DNA from: Chromobacterium rhizoryzae
GTDB taxonomy: Bacteria > Pseudomonadota > Gammaproteobacteria > Burkholderiales > Chromobacteriaceae
Assembly (NCBI RefSeq): GCF_020544465.1
Contig: NZ_CP066126.1
Span: forward strand, 3,038,001 to 3,102,000
DNA: 64,000 nt
Reading direction: 5' to 3'
Part shown: in pieces, positions 7,794 to 17,071 of the stretch
Numbering within the stretch: position 1 is the first letter of the stretch
Layout of the letters: every line of letters begins with the position of its first letter
Made by a program: the position numbers and the translations under genes
Notes under the pieces: model-generated
The model's input: the letters and a program-made list of their open reading frames with translations, nothing else
The model's database searches: none
What the model was told of the DNA's origin: nothing

Positions 7794-10304
7794 TTAGCGG
7801 CCGGCCTCCTTCATCAAGGCGTCCGCGGTTTCTTTGTCGCCCATCTCCAGATACAACTTGGCCAACTCCATTTTCTCCTCGTCCGGGCTCGCCGCGGCTG
7901 CCGGGGCGGGCGTCGGCGCTGCCGCGACGGGCGCGGGTGCCGGTGTGGGCGCTGCCGCGACGGGGGCCGCGGGAGCGGCCACAGGCGCAGGCTCGGCGGC
8001 CGCGGGCGGCGGCGCATCCGCCGCTGGCTCGGGCTTGGCCTGGGCGAACAGCGGATGGCCTGGCGCGACGGTCTGGCCGATTTCGCACACCCTCATCCAT
8101 AAGGTGCTGTCCTTGCCGAACACGCCCTTGGCGGTGGTGGCCTCGGCGATGAACATCTGCTTGTCCTGCTGGGTGGACAAGACTTCCAGCAATTTGTAGC
8201 GCAAATCCTGCCGCATCGGCTCGTGAGCCAAGCCTTCGCGCAGAATCTCCAAAGCCTGGTCGTCGCGGCCGTAGGCCAGGTAGACGTCGGCTTCGGCCAC
8301 CCGGTCCACCGAGGACAGGTCGATGCCGTCGCCCTTCTTCAAGGAGCTCATCAAGGTTGTCAACGGCCCCAACATCGACGCGCCCGCCGCCGTGCCGCTC
8401 AAGGCCGGCGCGGCGGGCTCGTCCTTGCCGCCGCCCTTGCGTTTGCGCCGCGCCAGCAGCAAGGCCACCAGGCCCAGCGCCGCCGCGGCCCCGCCCAGCT
8501 TCCAGCGCATGGACTCGTCGGACAAGGCCGCGGCCAATTCGTCCGTCCAGCCATTGGCCGCCGCCGTGACCGGCGCAGCCTTGCTGTCGACAGGCGTGGC
8601 CGGCGGCGGCTCGTGCTGAGCGGCCGCTTCGACAACCGGAGGCTTCTCCGCGTGTTCCGCCGTCGCCGCCTGCGGCGCGGACGCCGCCGCGACCGGCATG
8701 GAACTGACGGCCGCCACCTTGGGTTCCGGCTTGGGTTCCGGCTTGGTCTCGACCTTGGGCTCCGGCGCGGACTCGGGGCCGGGCTCTCTTTCCGCCGGCG
8801 CTGGGGCCGGCGCGGCCTTGGCCGCCGCCTGGCGCTGGTAATCCTGGATTTTCTGTTCCAGCGCCTTGGCCCGCTGCTCGGCTTGCTGCAGGGCCTGGTC
8901 TTGCCGCTGCAGCATCTGCTGCAAATGCCTCTCCTGCTGCGACGGCGCGGCCGCTTGCCTCGGGGCTTCCGCCGCCGGAGCCGGTTTGGACGCTTCCTTG
9001 GCGACAGGCGGATGCGCCGGCGCGAGCGGAGCGGCCGGCTTGGCCGCCGATTTGGCCTCTACGGGTTTGTGCTCCTGCGGTTTGGATTCCGGTGGCTTGT
9101 GTTCCTGCCGCGCGGCTTCCGGCGGCTTGCGTTCCGGGGGCTTCTGCGCCGGAGGCTGATGCTCCTGCGGCGCTCGCGCCTGGGGCTTGCTGTCTTGCGG
9201 CGCGCTTTTCTCAGCCGCGCGGGCCTCGGGCGAAACCGCCGGCCGCTTAGGCTCCGCGGCGCGGGCGGCGCTCTGGCCGCGCAGTTGCCACTCCGACGGA
9301 TATTCCAGCGCCACGCCGGCGCGCAGGCGATTGGCGTCTCCGGCGATGAAGGCCTCGGGATTGCCTTGCAATAGTTGCTGCGCCACCGCGCCCGACTCCC
9401 CGCCGCCGCGCACGCGGCTGGCGATGCCGGACAGCGTGTCGCCCTTGAGCACCCGGTACACTTTCAAACCCTGCGTCTTGGCGACGGGGGCCGGCTTGGC
9501 CGCCGAATGGGGATCCAGCAACACCGAGTAGTTTTTCTGCGCTTTGAGCTTGCCCGCCGCCACCTCCAGCCGGAAGGCCAGCATCGGCTCGGTCACCGGC
9601 TGCTCAGTGCGTAATTGCACATTGAACCGGCCTTTGGCCACTTTTTCGACATGGGGCACAATGGAAGCCACCAGACGCACTTGCTGGGCGTTGGGCTCGC
9701 CCTGCGCCGCCACAGCGAACAAGGCCAGCCGCGGCGGTTCCGCCTGATCCAAGGCACTGCCCTGCAAAGTCAGCTCCAACAGCAAGGGTTCGCCCAGACG
9801 GGAACGCAGGCGGGCGTCGCTCAGGCCCAAGGAATCCAGCCGCGGCGAGGCGTCGACGCCGGCCAGCGGCTTCTTGCCCTCCTCCCGCGCCGGCGCGGGC
9901 TTGTTGCGCGGGCCGTCTCGCCGATAATCCACTTCGAATTCGCGCACTAACCGGCCCGCCGGCCAACTCAGATCCACGGCGAAGCGCAACAGCGGCTCCG
10001 GATAACTGGCGGCGCCCTTGACCTGGATTTTCTGAACATTGCCGTCCGGTTTGCGGACGATGGAAAACTGCAGGCTGCCGGCGGAACCGCTGTAAGTGGA
10101 CAACAGCGGATAGCGGTTGCGATCCGCCAGGCCCACCAGCACATTGTCGGAGGGCTCCTCGTCCACCACCGGAATTTCCGCCAGGAAAGGCTCGCCATCG
10201 GCGGACAACACCCGGATCGGCCCCAAGCCGGCCGTAGCGGCCGCCGCCAGACCAAGACCGGCCAGCAGCGACGCGATTTGACTCATGCGTGTCTTGAAAG
10301 ACAT
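7794..10304 (-). CDS. fimV: FimV-like LysM-containing inner-membrane/periplasmic protein, copy 1
   Basis: FimV proteins help assemble type IV pilus and type II secretion machinery and act as polar hub proteins. The 836-residue product has a signal peptide (to about residue 25), the FimV N-terminal beta domain, a LysM-type peptidoglycan-binding segment (about 277-335: KVYRVLKGDTLSGIASRV), and a long Pro/Glu/Lys/Ala linker rich in PPE, PPA and KPQ repeats. A coiled-coil Gln-rich stretch, a single membrane helix (about 598-615, GGAAAALGLVALLLARRKRK) and a cytoplasmic C-terminal TPR-like region follow, ending LAKLYLEMGDKETADALMKE. That last block is the conserved FimV C-terminal motif. It lies directly downstream of another fimV-like gene but 417 bp apart, so it is probably transcribed separately. 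Confidence 0.85.
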   Translation of the reverse strand: MSFKTRMSQIASLLAGLGLAAAATAGLGPIRVLSADGEPFLAEIPVVDEEPSDNVLVGLADRNRYPLLSTYSGSAGSLQFSIVRKPDGNVQKIQVKGAASYPEPLLRFAVDLSWPAGRLVREFEVDYRRDGPRNKPAPAREEGKKPLAGVDASPRLDSLGLSDARLRSRLGEPLLLELTLQGSALDQAEPPRLALFAVAAQGEPNAQQVRLVASIVPHVEKVAKGRFNVQLRTEQPVTEPMLAFRLEVAAGKLKAQKNYSVLLDPHSAAKPAPVAKTQGLKVYRVLKGDTLSGIASRVRGGGESGAVAQQLLQGNPEAFIAGDANRLRAGVALEYPSEWQLRGQSAARAAEPKRPAVSPEARAAEKSAPQDSKPQARAPQEHQPPAQKPPERKPPEAARQEHKPPESKPQEHKPVEAKSAAKPAAPLAPAHPPVAKEASKPAPAAEAPRQAAAPSQQERHLQQMLQRQDQALQQAEQRAKALEQKIQDYQRQAAAKAAPAPAPAEREPGPESAPEPKVETKPEPKPEPKVAAVSSMPVAAASAPQAATAEHAEKPPVVEAAAQHEPPPATPVDSKAAPVTAAANGWTDELAAALSDESMRWKLGGAAAALGLVALLLARRKRKGGGKDEPAAPALSGTAAGASMLGPLTTLMSSLKKGDGIDLSSVDRVAEADVYLAYGRDDQALEILREGLAHEPMRQDLRYKLLEVLSTQQDKQMFIAEATTAKGVFGKDSTLWMRVCEIGQTVAPGHPLFAQAKPEPAADAPPPAAAEPAPVAAPAAPVAAAPTPAPAPVAAAPTPAPAAAASPDEEKMELAKLYLEMGDKETADALMKEAGR

Positions 10305-10380
10305 GAACGAATTTCCCCACCCTCATTCTTCGAAGCCGCCGCGCCGCTTGCCTTGGCCGGCAGCCGGGTCTCGACAGGCC

Positions 10381-10409
10381 CTTATAACGTTTTAATTATT
10401 GCAACGAAA
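10381..10409 (-). promoter_or_regulatory. Candidate sigma-70 promoter for fimV copy 1
   Basis: Read on the minus strand, TTTCGT and TATAAG are separated by 17 bases in an AT-rich patch (10381-10440), about 75 bases upstream of the ATG. The -10 matches five of six consensus positions; the -35 is weak. Inference only. Confidence 0.35.
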
Positions 10410-10536
10410 CTATACAACAACCACTTAGCGAGGATAAATCGGGCGTCCCCGTCTCATTGCATCCAGGCAATGGCCAAAAAAGCCACACATTTTCCGGTTT
10501 TTCGCCTAAAAACCACGCACCGGCGCGAGATCGTCA

Positions 10537-10568
10537 AGCGGCGGGAGGAGTAACTCCATCCCGCCGCT
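10537..10568. other. 14-bp stem-loop in the intergenic gap between the two fimV genes
   Basis: AGCGGCGGGA-GGAG pairs with CTCC-A-TCCCGCCGCT around a TAA loop, with one bulged base. No good T-run follows on either strand, so it may be a weak terminator for fimV copy 2 (which ends 154 bp away) or a transcript-stabilising hairpin. The rest of 10305-10721 shows no convincing gene. Confidence 0.45.
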
Positions 10569-10721
10569 CATTGCCTTTGAAGCCGCCCCATGTCCGCAGC
10601 GCCGCGTCGGACGTTCACGACGAGCGCCGCTTCGCAATCCTCATGCGCCAAGCGGACACCCGCTTTCTCAGCCGTTTTCGCCTTGGCTCGCGAGACATTG
10701 AACCGGCTCTCAGCCTCTGTC

Positions 10722-13013
10722 TCAGGCGCTGATCGTGGCCAGCAAGGCCTCGGCCTCCGCCTTGAGCGGTCCCTGCGCCTCGGCGATCAGATCCTGCAAT
10801 ACTTCTTTGGCGCCGTCGCGGTCTCCCATGTCCAGATAAACCTTGGCCAGGTCCAGCTTGGTGGCCAGCGGGTCGTCCAGCACCGACATGCCTTCGGCCT
10901 GCGCCGCCGCAGGGGCTTCCGCCTCGGCGGCCGGCGTTTCCGCCAACATGTCCTCGTACAGGGACTCGAAGCCCGCGGGCGGGGCCGCTTGCGGCGCCGG
11001 CGCTTCCGCTGCGGCCGGCGCTTCCGCCGCCATGCCTTCCAGATTGAAGTCGAAGTCCAGCAAATTGTTTTCCGCCGGCGCCGCGGGCGCGGGCTCCGGC
11101 TTGGGTTCGGCCGCGGGCGGCGTCAGCTCCGTGTCCAGATCGAAATTGAGCAGATTGGCTTCCTCCGCCTTCTCCTCCTCGGCCTGGGGTTCGGCGAACA
11201 GCGCGGCCAAGGGATCGTTCTCGGGCGCGGCCGCTTCCGGCGCGGCAATCGGTTCAGGCGCGGCGGCCGGCTCCGTCGGCGCGGCCTCGGGCTCGCCGAA
11301 CAATTCCCGGTCCAGATCGATGCCGCCCGGGGGCGACGTCGGCGCGGGCGCGGCTTCGATGTCCTCGCCCTCGCCGTCCGACAAGTACAAAGAGTTGGTC
11401 GGGTCTATCGAGCGCCCCATCGCCGCGGCCTTGGCCCAGATCGGTCCATGGCCGTCGAAGGTGGCGTGCATTTCCCGCGCCAGTTTTTCAAAGCTGGCGA
11501 CGTCCGGCCGCGCCGCGTAGATCTCCATCAGCTTCAGCCTGACTTCCTGGCGCGACGGATCTTTGGCCAGCGCGTCCTTGAGGATGTCCTCGGCCTGCAC
11601 GTCGCGGCCGTAGGCGATGTACACCTCGGCTTCCGCCACCGGGTCGACCTCGGCCGCGTCGATGGCGCCGGCCGCCTGGGTGAAGTTGCTCATGAAGGAA
11701 TGGCCGCCGCCCACCGACGGCGGCTCCATGCCGGAAGACGCGCCGCGGCTCAGGGCGGCGCTGGTATTGTTGGCGGACAGCGACAAGGGCTTGCCGCCCT
11801 TGCGCCTGCGCGCCAGCAGCAGGCCCAGAGCGCCCAACAGGCCCAGGCCGGCCACGCCGCCGCCCACTAGCGGCAGGTGGTCTATCACTTTATCCAGCAG
11901 CGAAGGTTCCGGCGGCGGAGGCGGCGCCGCCGGCTTGGCCGCGGGCTTGTGCTCCGCCGGGGCGGGCTTGGCCGCGGGCGCCGGGGCCGGCGCGCTGGCG
12001 GCGTGCGCGGGAGCGCTGGCCGCCGCCGGCTCGGCCGCGGCCGGAACGGCGCTGGGGCTGGAGCTGGGCATGGCCGGCAAGGGCTTGCCGGCCTGCAAGG
12101 CCTTCAATTGCTCTTCCAGCGCGCTGATGCGCGCCTCCGCGTTTTTCAGCGCCTGCTCGCGCGCCGCCACTTGCTGCTCGAGATCGGTCAGCTTGCCGCC
12201 GCCCGGCTCGCTGGGCACCAGCTTCAGCACATCCGAGCCGGCCTTGGCTTCGCCCGCCGGCGCAGCGGGCTGGCCGCCCAGAATGCTGGCCACCTGAGCG
12301 GCGCTCAGGGCTTTGATCTTGCGGCTGGTCGGCACTTTCAGCACCGCGCCCAGCTTGAGGCGGCTGACGTCGCCGTCGACAAAGGCGTCGGGGTTGGCCT
12401 GGGCCAGCGCGGCCATGGTCTGGTCCAGCGTGGCGCCGCGCGGCCTCACCTTGCCGGCCAGGCCGCGCAGGGTGGAGCCGGACTTCACTTTGAGAATGCC
12501 GGGCTGCGGCCGCGCGATGGGCGCGACGTTGCCGCGGTAGCGGCTGGACAGATTGTTGTCGGCGTAGCTGGGCACGTCCTGCACGATGTTGGCGGACGGC
12601 GAGGCCATAGAGTAATTGCTGGGGTCCAACAGCACGGTGTACTCGCGCACCGCGCGTCCCGACGAGGTCTTGGCCTCCACCACGAAGCGCAGATAGGGGT
12701 CGTTGATGGGGCCGGAAGAACTGATGCGTATCATGGCGCCGCGCGAACTGGGCGCCACGCTGAAGCGCAGCATATTGAGCACCGTGGCGTAATCGACGTT
12801 CAAATCCTGAAACGTATCCGCCCCGGCCAGCCCTATCCTCGCGCTCTCCAGTTCCGCCGCCCTTACCCCGGTCAATTCGATATCGGCGCGGAACGGCTCG
12901 CCCAGATTGGACCTGACGTTGATTTTCCCCAGCCCTGCCCAGGCGCTGGCGGAGCAGGCCAAAGCCACCGCCAGAACGCCGATTCTGATTTTTGCCTGAT
13001 GTGTCACTGTCAA
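10722..13013 (-). CDS. fimV: FimV-like LysM-containing protein, copy 2
   Basis: A second FimV-type protein of 763 residues. It has a signal peptide (cleavage near ACSASAWA), the FimV N-terminal domain beginning GLGKINVRSNLGEPF, a LysM-like segment (about 169-232), and a coiled coil (about 272-308, LEQQVAAREQALKNAEARIS). An Ala/Pro/Lys linker, a membrane helix (about 379-400, VGGGVAGLGLLGALGLLLA) and an acidic cytoplasmic part follow, with two TPR-like regions and a C-terminal LAKVYLDMGDRDGAKEVLQD block. The GLGKI(N/H)V N-terminus and the C-terminal motif match classical FimV better than copy 1, so this one is the likelier true orthologue. It may be expressed with, or just after, the asd genes, although a terminator-like hairpin lies in between. 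Confidence 0.88.
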   Translation of the reverse strand: MTVTHQAKIRIGVLAVALACSASAWAGLGKINVRSNLGEPFRADIELTGVRAAELESARIGLAGADTFQDLNVDYATVLNMLRFSVAPSSRGAMIRISSSGPINDPYLRFVVEAKTSSGRAVREYTVLLDPSNYSMASPSANIVQDVPSYADNNLSSRYRGNVAPIARPQPGILKVKSGSTLRGLAGKVRPRGATLDQTMAALAQANPDAFVDGDVSRLKLGAVLKVPTSRKIKALSAAQVASILGGQPAAPAGEAKAGSDVLKLVPSEPGGGKLTDLEQQVAAREQALKNAEARISALEEQLKALQAGKPLPAMPSSSPSAVPAAAEPAAASAPAHAASAPAPAPAAKPAPAEHKPAAKPAAPPPPPEPSLLDKVIDHLPLVGGGVAGLGLLGALGLLLARRRKGGKPLSLSANNTSAALSRGASSGMEPPSVGGGHSFMSNFTQAAGAIDAAEVDPVAEAEVYIAYGRDVQAEDILKDALAKDPSRQEVRLKLMEIYAARPDVASFEKLAREMHATFDGHGPIWAKAAAMGRSIDPTNSLYLSDGEGEDIEAAPAPTSPPGGIDLDRELFGEPEAAPTEPAAAPEPIAAPEAAAPENDPLAALFAEPQAEEEKAEEANLLNFDLDTELTPPAAEPKPEPAPAAPAENNLLDFDFNLEGMAAEAPAAAEAPAPQAAPPAGFESLYEDMLAETPAAEAEAPAAAQAEGMSVLDDPLATKLDLAKVYLDMGDRDGAKEVLQDLIAEAQGPLKAEAEALLATISA

Positions 13014-13152
13014 CCTTCCGGCACGGTTTATCTTGATTTTATTTGCGCTGGCCCAGCGGGCGCAGACGGTAACTGTTGCAATCTTAGGCCCTGCGGCTGT
13101 TTTTAGCTAGATTTCATAATGACGCCGTTTACCCGCGATTTCCGCCGCAGCC

Positions 13153-13187
13153 ATGAAACAGGGCGGCACTCTCGCGAATGCCGCCCT
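13153..13187 (-). terminator. Probable terminator after the asd paralogue
   Basis: GGGCGGCA and TGCCGCCC pair around a ten-base loop, followed on the minus strand by TGTTTCATGG. The stem is good and the T-run short. It separates the asd paralogue from fimV copy 2. Confidence 0.6.
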
Positions 13188-13225
13188 CTGTCCGCGCGAT
13201 GCGCGGCTTCAGCCAAACCGCCGGA

Positions 13226-14236
13226 TCAGATCAAGCCATTCTGCTTTAACAGAGTTTCGGCGATATTCACGCAATTGAGCGCGGCGCCGGCCTTCACATT
13301 GTCGGCGGCCAGCCAGAAACTCAGCGTCCGGCCCTTGCCGCGCAGGCGGCTGACCCACACCGCCTCGTTGCCGGTGGCTTCCATCGGCGTCACATAGCCG
13401 CCCAGCTTATCCGCGGCCACCACTTGCAAGCCTGCCGCAAGCAGACGTTTGCGCGCTTGCTCCATGTCAAATTCATGTTCGAATGCCGCGTTCACCGCCC
13501 AGGCGTGGCCAAAGAACACCGGCACGCGCACGCAGGTGGCCTCCACTTGCAACTGCGGCAGATCCAGCAGCCGCGTCAATTCGCGCTCCACCGAGCGCTC
13601 TTCCTCGGACGCGCCGTCCGCGTCCAGCGCGCCGATCTGCGGCAATACATTGAAGGCGATGCGCTTGTCGTAGACCCGGCTTTCGGTCTCGCGCTGGGAG
13701 AACAGCGCCGTGGTCTGGTCCGCCAGCTCTTCCATCGCCGCCTGGCCGCTGCCGGACACCGATTGATAAGTGGCCACCGACACGCGCTGCAAACCCAGCG
13801 GGCGCAGCGCCGCGAGCGCCAGCGCCAGCGGCGTCACCGTGCAATTGGGCGCGGCGGCCAGCGCGGCTTCGCCGGCGTCCGCCAGCAAGGCGCCGTTGAT
13901 GGCGGGAATCACCAGCGGTACGCTGTCGTCCTCGCGGAAGGCGGAACTGAAATCCACCACCGCCGCGCCGGCCGCGCGCGCCAGCGGCGCGTACTCGCGC
14001 GCCAGCTCGCTGCCGGCCGCGAAGATGGCCAGCGCCACGTTTTCAAAGGCGAAACCGTCGATGGGATGCACGTCCAGCTCCAGATTGCCGTAGGCGGCGG
14101 TCTCGCCTTCCTTGTCCGCCGCGTCCACGGCAAAGACCCGGCCAACAGGCAATTGGCGCTGGGCCAGCAGTTCCAGTACCGCCTGGCCCACCAGGCCGGT
14201 GGCGCCGACTACGGCGAGCTGAATAGAGTTCGACAT
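13226..14236 (-). CDS. Aspartate-semialdehyde dehydrogenase paralogue (Usg-like or second Asd)
   Basis: A 336-residue member of the Asd/Usg superfamily. It has the N-terminal nucleotide-binding GATGLVGQAVL, the active-site cysteine block APNCTVTPL (Cys132) and the histidine-bearing RVPVFFGHAWAVN. E. coli Usg, a similar neighbour gene, lacks the cysteine; here both catalytic positions remain, so the protein could be an active dehydrogenase of the class usual in Gram-positive bacteria. It lies 152 bp downstream of the canonical asd, with an intrinsic terminator between them. Its role beside a complete Asd is unclear: redundant, specialised, or structural as proposed for Usg. The ATG at 14236 follows a GAGAAAG ribosome-binding-like sequence. 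Confidence 0.8.
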   Translation of the reverse strand: MSNSIQLAVVGATGLVGQAVLELLAQRQLPVGRVFAVDAADKEGETAAYGNLELDVHPIDGFAFENVALAIFAAGSELAREYAPLARAAGAAVVDFSSAFREDDSVPLVIPAINGALLADAGEAALAAAPNCTVTPLALALAALRPLGLQRVSVATYQSVSGSGQAAMEELADQTTALFSQRETESRVYDKRIAFNVLPQIGALDADGASEEERSVERELTRLLDLPQLQVEATCVRVPVFFGHAWAVNAAFEHEFDMEQARKRLLAAGLQVVAADKLGGYVTPMEATGNEAVWVSRLRGKGRTLSFWLAADNVKAGAALNCVNIAETLLKQNGLI

Positions 14237-14281
14237 CGCTTTACTTTCTCAATCAATCATTGCAAACAGAATACCGCGCGC

Positions 14282-14308
14282 AAAAAAGGGCACCTCAGTG
14301 CCCTTTTC
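14282..14308. terminator. Bidirectional terminator after asd
   Basis: AAAAGGGCAC and GTGCCCTTTT pair perfectly around CTCA; on the minus strand a run of Ts follows. It lies about 80 bp past the asd stop. Confidence 0.85.
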
Positions 14309-14388
14309 AACTAGGCCGCGCGTTTGACGCGCGGCTCGGCAGTAGGTGCTCGCCAAGGCGAGCCCCAGGCTGCCGCCATTCTACCCTG

Positions 14389-15501
14389 TCAGCGCTCGAT
14401 CAGGATACGCAACATGCGACGCAGCGGTTCGGCCGCGCCCCACAGCAGTTGGTCGCCCACGGTGAAGGCGGACAGGTATTCGCCGCCCATCGCCATCTTG
14501 CGCAGGCGGCCCACCGGCGTGGCCAACGTGCCGGTCACCGCCGCCGGGGTCAGCTCGGCCATCGAGGCCTCGCGGGTATTGGGCACCACTTTGGCCCAGG
14601 GATTGGCGGCGGCCAGCATGGCTTCGATCTCGTCCAGCGGCACATCGCGCTTGAGCTTGATGGTCAAGGCCTGGCTGTGGCAACGCATCGCGCCCACGCG
14701 CACGCACAAGCCGTCCACCGGCACCGGGTTGGCGGAGCGGCCCAGGATCTTGTTGGTTTCCACTCCGCCCTTCCATTCTTCCTTGGATTGGCCGTTGCCC
14801 AGGTCCTTGTCTATCCAAGGGATCAGGCTGCCGGCCAGCGGCACGCCGAAGTTCTGGCTGGGGAAATCGTCCGCGCGCAGGAAGTCCGACACTTTGCGGT
14901 CGATGTCCAGAATGGCGGACGCCGGGTCCGCCAGCAGGCCGGATACCTGGGCGTTGATCGCGCCCATGCCAGACAGCAGTTCGCGCATATTCTGCGCGCC
15001 GGCGCCGGAGGCGGCCTGATAGGTCATGGAGGTGGCCCACTCCACCAGATCGTTCTGGAACAGGCCGCCCAGCGCCATCAGCATCAGCGACACGGTACAG
15101 TTGCCGCCGACGTAGTCCTTGACGCCGCGCGCCAGGCCCTGCTCGATCACCGCTTTATTGACCGGGTCCAGGATAATGATGGCATTGTCTTCCATGCGCA
15201 GCGCGGAAGCCGCGTCCACCCAGTAACCGTTCCAGCCGGCGGCGCGCAGCTGCGGATAGACTTCATTGGTGTAATCGCCGCCCTGGCAGGTGACGATCAC
15301 GTCCATGGTCTTGAGTTCGGCGATGTCCTTCGCGTCTTTCAGCGCCGGGGCGTCGCGGCCGATGTCGGGGGCTTTGCCGCCCACATTGGAGGTGGTGAAG
15401 AACACCGGCTCGGCGATCGCCGCAAAATCGTTCTCTTCGCGCATGCGCTGCATCAGCACGGAACCCACCATGCCGCGCCAGCCAACAAAACCTACTCTCA
15501 C
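14389..15501 (-). CDS. asd: Aspartate-semialdehyde dehydrogenase
   Basis: Asd reduces aspartyl phosphate to aspartate semialdehyde, the branch point to lysine, diaminopimelate, threonine and methionine. The 370-residue protein matches the Gram-negative class: VGFVGWRGMVGSVL for NADP binding, VGGNCTVSLMLMALGG with Cys135 at the same position as the E. coli catalytic cysteine, and RVGAMRCHSQALTIKLK with the substrate-binding arginine and histidine. It lies downstream of leuB after a 180-bp gap with a hairpin. A Usg-like paralogue follows. Both are transcribed toward fimV copy 2. Confidence 0.97.
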   Translation of the reverse strand: MRVGFVGWRGMVGSVLMQRMREENDFAAIAEPVFFTTSNVGGKAPDIGRDAPALKDAKDIAELKTMDVIVTCQGGDYTNEVYPQLRAAGWNGYWVDAASALRMEDNAIIILDPVNKAVIEQGLARGVKDYVGGNCTVSLMLMALGGLFQNDLVEWATSMTYQAASGAGAQNMRELLSGMGAINAQVSGLLADPASAILDIDRKVSDFLRADDFPSQNFGVPLAGSLIPWIDKDLGNGQSKEEWKGGVETNKILGRSANPVPVDGLCVRVGAMRCHSQALTIKLKRDVPLDEIEAMLAAANPWAKVVPNTREASMAELTPAAVTGTLATPVGRLRKMAMGGEYLSAFTVGDQLLWGAAEPLRRMLRILIER

Positions 15502-15649
15502 TGGGTCTCTCCTGGTATCTGTCTGTCAAATCGTCGCGCCCGCCTGTGCGGCGGGCGGCTGTAATGTTGTCACCCCATTGTGCAGCGCGATAAAGCGTCA
15601 GGCAATGGGGTATTTCGTTTTTATTGTATTCAAATCAGAACAGACGGTT

Positions 15650-15669
15650 CGCCCGGCGCAAGCCGGGCG
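15650..15669 (-). terminator. Possible terminator after leuB
   Basis: CGCCCGGC and GCCGGGCG pair around a four-base loop, twelve bases past the leuB stop. No strong T-run follows on the minus strand, so termination may be partial. Confidence 0.4.
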
Positions 15670-15681
15670 GACCACTGCCAT

Positions 15682-16746
15682 TTACAGCGCCGACACCACC
15701 GCATCCCCCATCGCCGAGCAGCTGACCTTCTCGCAGCCGGCCTCGTAGATGTCGGCGGTGCGCAGGCCGCGCGCCAGCACGGTTTTCACCGCGTTTTCCA
15801 CCCGCTGCGCCGCGTCTTCCAGGCCGAAGGTGTAGCGCAGCATCATCGCCGCGGACAGGATGGTGGCCAGCGGATTGGCCAGATTCTGCCCGGCGATGTC
15901 CGGCGCCGAGCCGTGCGAGGGCTCGTACAGGCCCTTGTTGTTTTCGTCCAGCGAGGCCGACGGCAACATGCCGATGGAGCCGGTCAGCATCGAGGCCTCG
16001 TCCGACAGGATGTCGCCGAAGATATTGCCGGTCACCATCACGTCGAACTGCTTGGGATTGCGCACCAGCTGCATCGCCGCGTTGTCCACGTACATATGGG
16101 ACAACTCCACCTGCGGATACTCCTTGGCCACATCTATCATCACCTCTTTCCAGAACTCGGTGGTTTCCAGCACATTGGCCTTGTCCACCGAGCACAAGCG
16201 CTTGTCGCGCTTCATTGCGATGCCGAAGGCGACATGGGCGATGCGGCGCACCTCGCCCTCGCTGTAGCGCATGGTGTTGTAGGCCTCGCGCTCGCCCAGC
16301 TCGTTGACGGCGATGCCGCGCGGCTGGCCAAAGTAAATGTCGCCGGTCAGCTCCCGCACAATCATGATGTCCAGGCCGGACACCACTTCCGGCTTCAGCG
16401 TGGAGGCGTTGGCCAGTTCCGGGTACAGGATGGCCGGCCGCAGGTTGGCGAACAGGTTCAAATCCTTGCGGATGGCCAGCAGGCCGCGCTCCGGCCGCAG
16501 CGGACGCTCCAGCTTGTCGTAGGCCGGGCCGCCCACCGCGCCCAGCAGCACCGCGTCGGATTCGCGGCACAGCTTCTGGGTGAACTCCGGATACGGCTGG
16601 CCGAAGGCGTCGTAGCCGGCCCCGCCCAAGGGCGCCTGTTCGGTTTCGATGGGCAGACCGTCCTTGCGCAGCACTTCCAGCACGCGCTGCGCCTGGGCGA
16701 TGATTTCCGGACCGATGCCGTCACCCGGCAAAATGGCGATTTTCAT
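15682..16746 (-). CDS. leuB: 3-isopropylmalate dehydrogenase
   Basis: LeuB oxidises and decarboxylates 3-isopropylmalate to 2-oxoisocaproate in leucine synthesis, using NAD+. The 354-residue product begins KIAILPGDGIGPEI and carries the substrate arginines in LFANLRPA and VRELTGDIYFG. The metal-binding block is NIFGDILSDEASML, and GLYEPSHGSAPDIAGQ forms part of the NAD site. It is the last leu gene of a minus-strand set (leuC, ecn-like, leuD, methyltransferase, membrane protein, leuB) and starts 13 bp after the small membrane protein, so it is probably cotranscribed with it. Confidence 0.97.
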   Translation of the reverse strand: MKIAILPGDGIGPEIIAQAQRVLEVLRKDGLPIETEQAPLGGAGYDAFGQPYPEFTQKLCRESDAVLLGAVGGPAYDKLERPLRPERGLLAIRKDLNLFANLRPAILYPELANASTLKPEVVSGLDIMIVRELTGDIYFGQPRGIAVNELGEREAYNTMRYSEGEVRRIAHVAFGIAMKRDKRLCSVDKANVLETTEFWKEVMIDVAKEYPQVELSHMYVDNAAMQLVRNPKQFDVMVTGNIFGDILSDEASMLTGSIGMLPSASLDENNKGLYEPSHGSAPDIAGQNLANPLATILSAAMMLRYTFGLEDAAQRVENAVKTVLARGLRTADIYEAGCEKVSCSAMGDAVVSAL

Positions 16747-16759
16747 ACTGTTTTCCTTT

Positions 16760-17071
16760 TCAGTCTTGAGGACCGCGCCGGGTCAGCCGCTCCACCAGCG
16801 CCCGCTCGCAACATTTGAATACGATATAAGCCGCCATCGCGGCATAGCCGGACGCCAGCAGTTCCAGCAACTGGCGCAGCGCGCCGTCCATCGCCGCCTG
16901 CCAGCCGGCGTCCAGCCACAGCTTGAAATTCAATTGCAACAACAGGGCCAGATTGACCGTGCCCGCGCCGAACACTAGAAAGCTCAAGCCCAGCAGCGCG
17001 AAGGCCCAGCAGGGATGGCGGTGCAGCCAGGCCATCGCGCCGCGCCGGCCGTCGCCGCGGGCGGCGTTCAT
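16760..17071 (-). CDS. Small two-helix membrane protein within the leu operon
   Basis: The ATG at 17071 gives 103 residues. I chose it because it overlaps the methyltransferase stop as ATGA; a longer open frame runs upstream but only in a shadow frame of the methyltransferase. Two hydrophobic helices are visible, about residues 21-47 (CWAFALLGLSFLVFGAGT) and 66-86 (LLELLASGYAAMAAYIVF), with an Arg-rich N-terminus and a basic C-terminal tail ending RRGPQD. I do not recognise the family. It lies between the YafE-like methyltransferase and leuB with minimal gaps, so it is almost certainly coexpressed; no link to leucine synthesis is evident. Confidence 0.72.
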   Translation of the reverse strand: MNAARGDGRRGAMAWLHRHPCWAFALLGLSFLVFGAGTVNLALLLQLNFKLWLDAGWQAAMDGALRQLLELLASGYAAMAAYIVFKCCERALVERLTRRGPQD

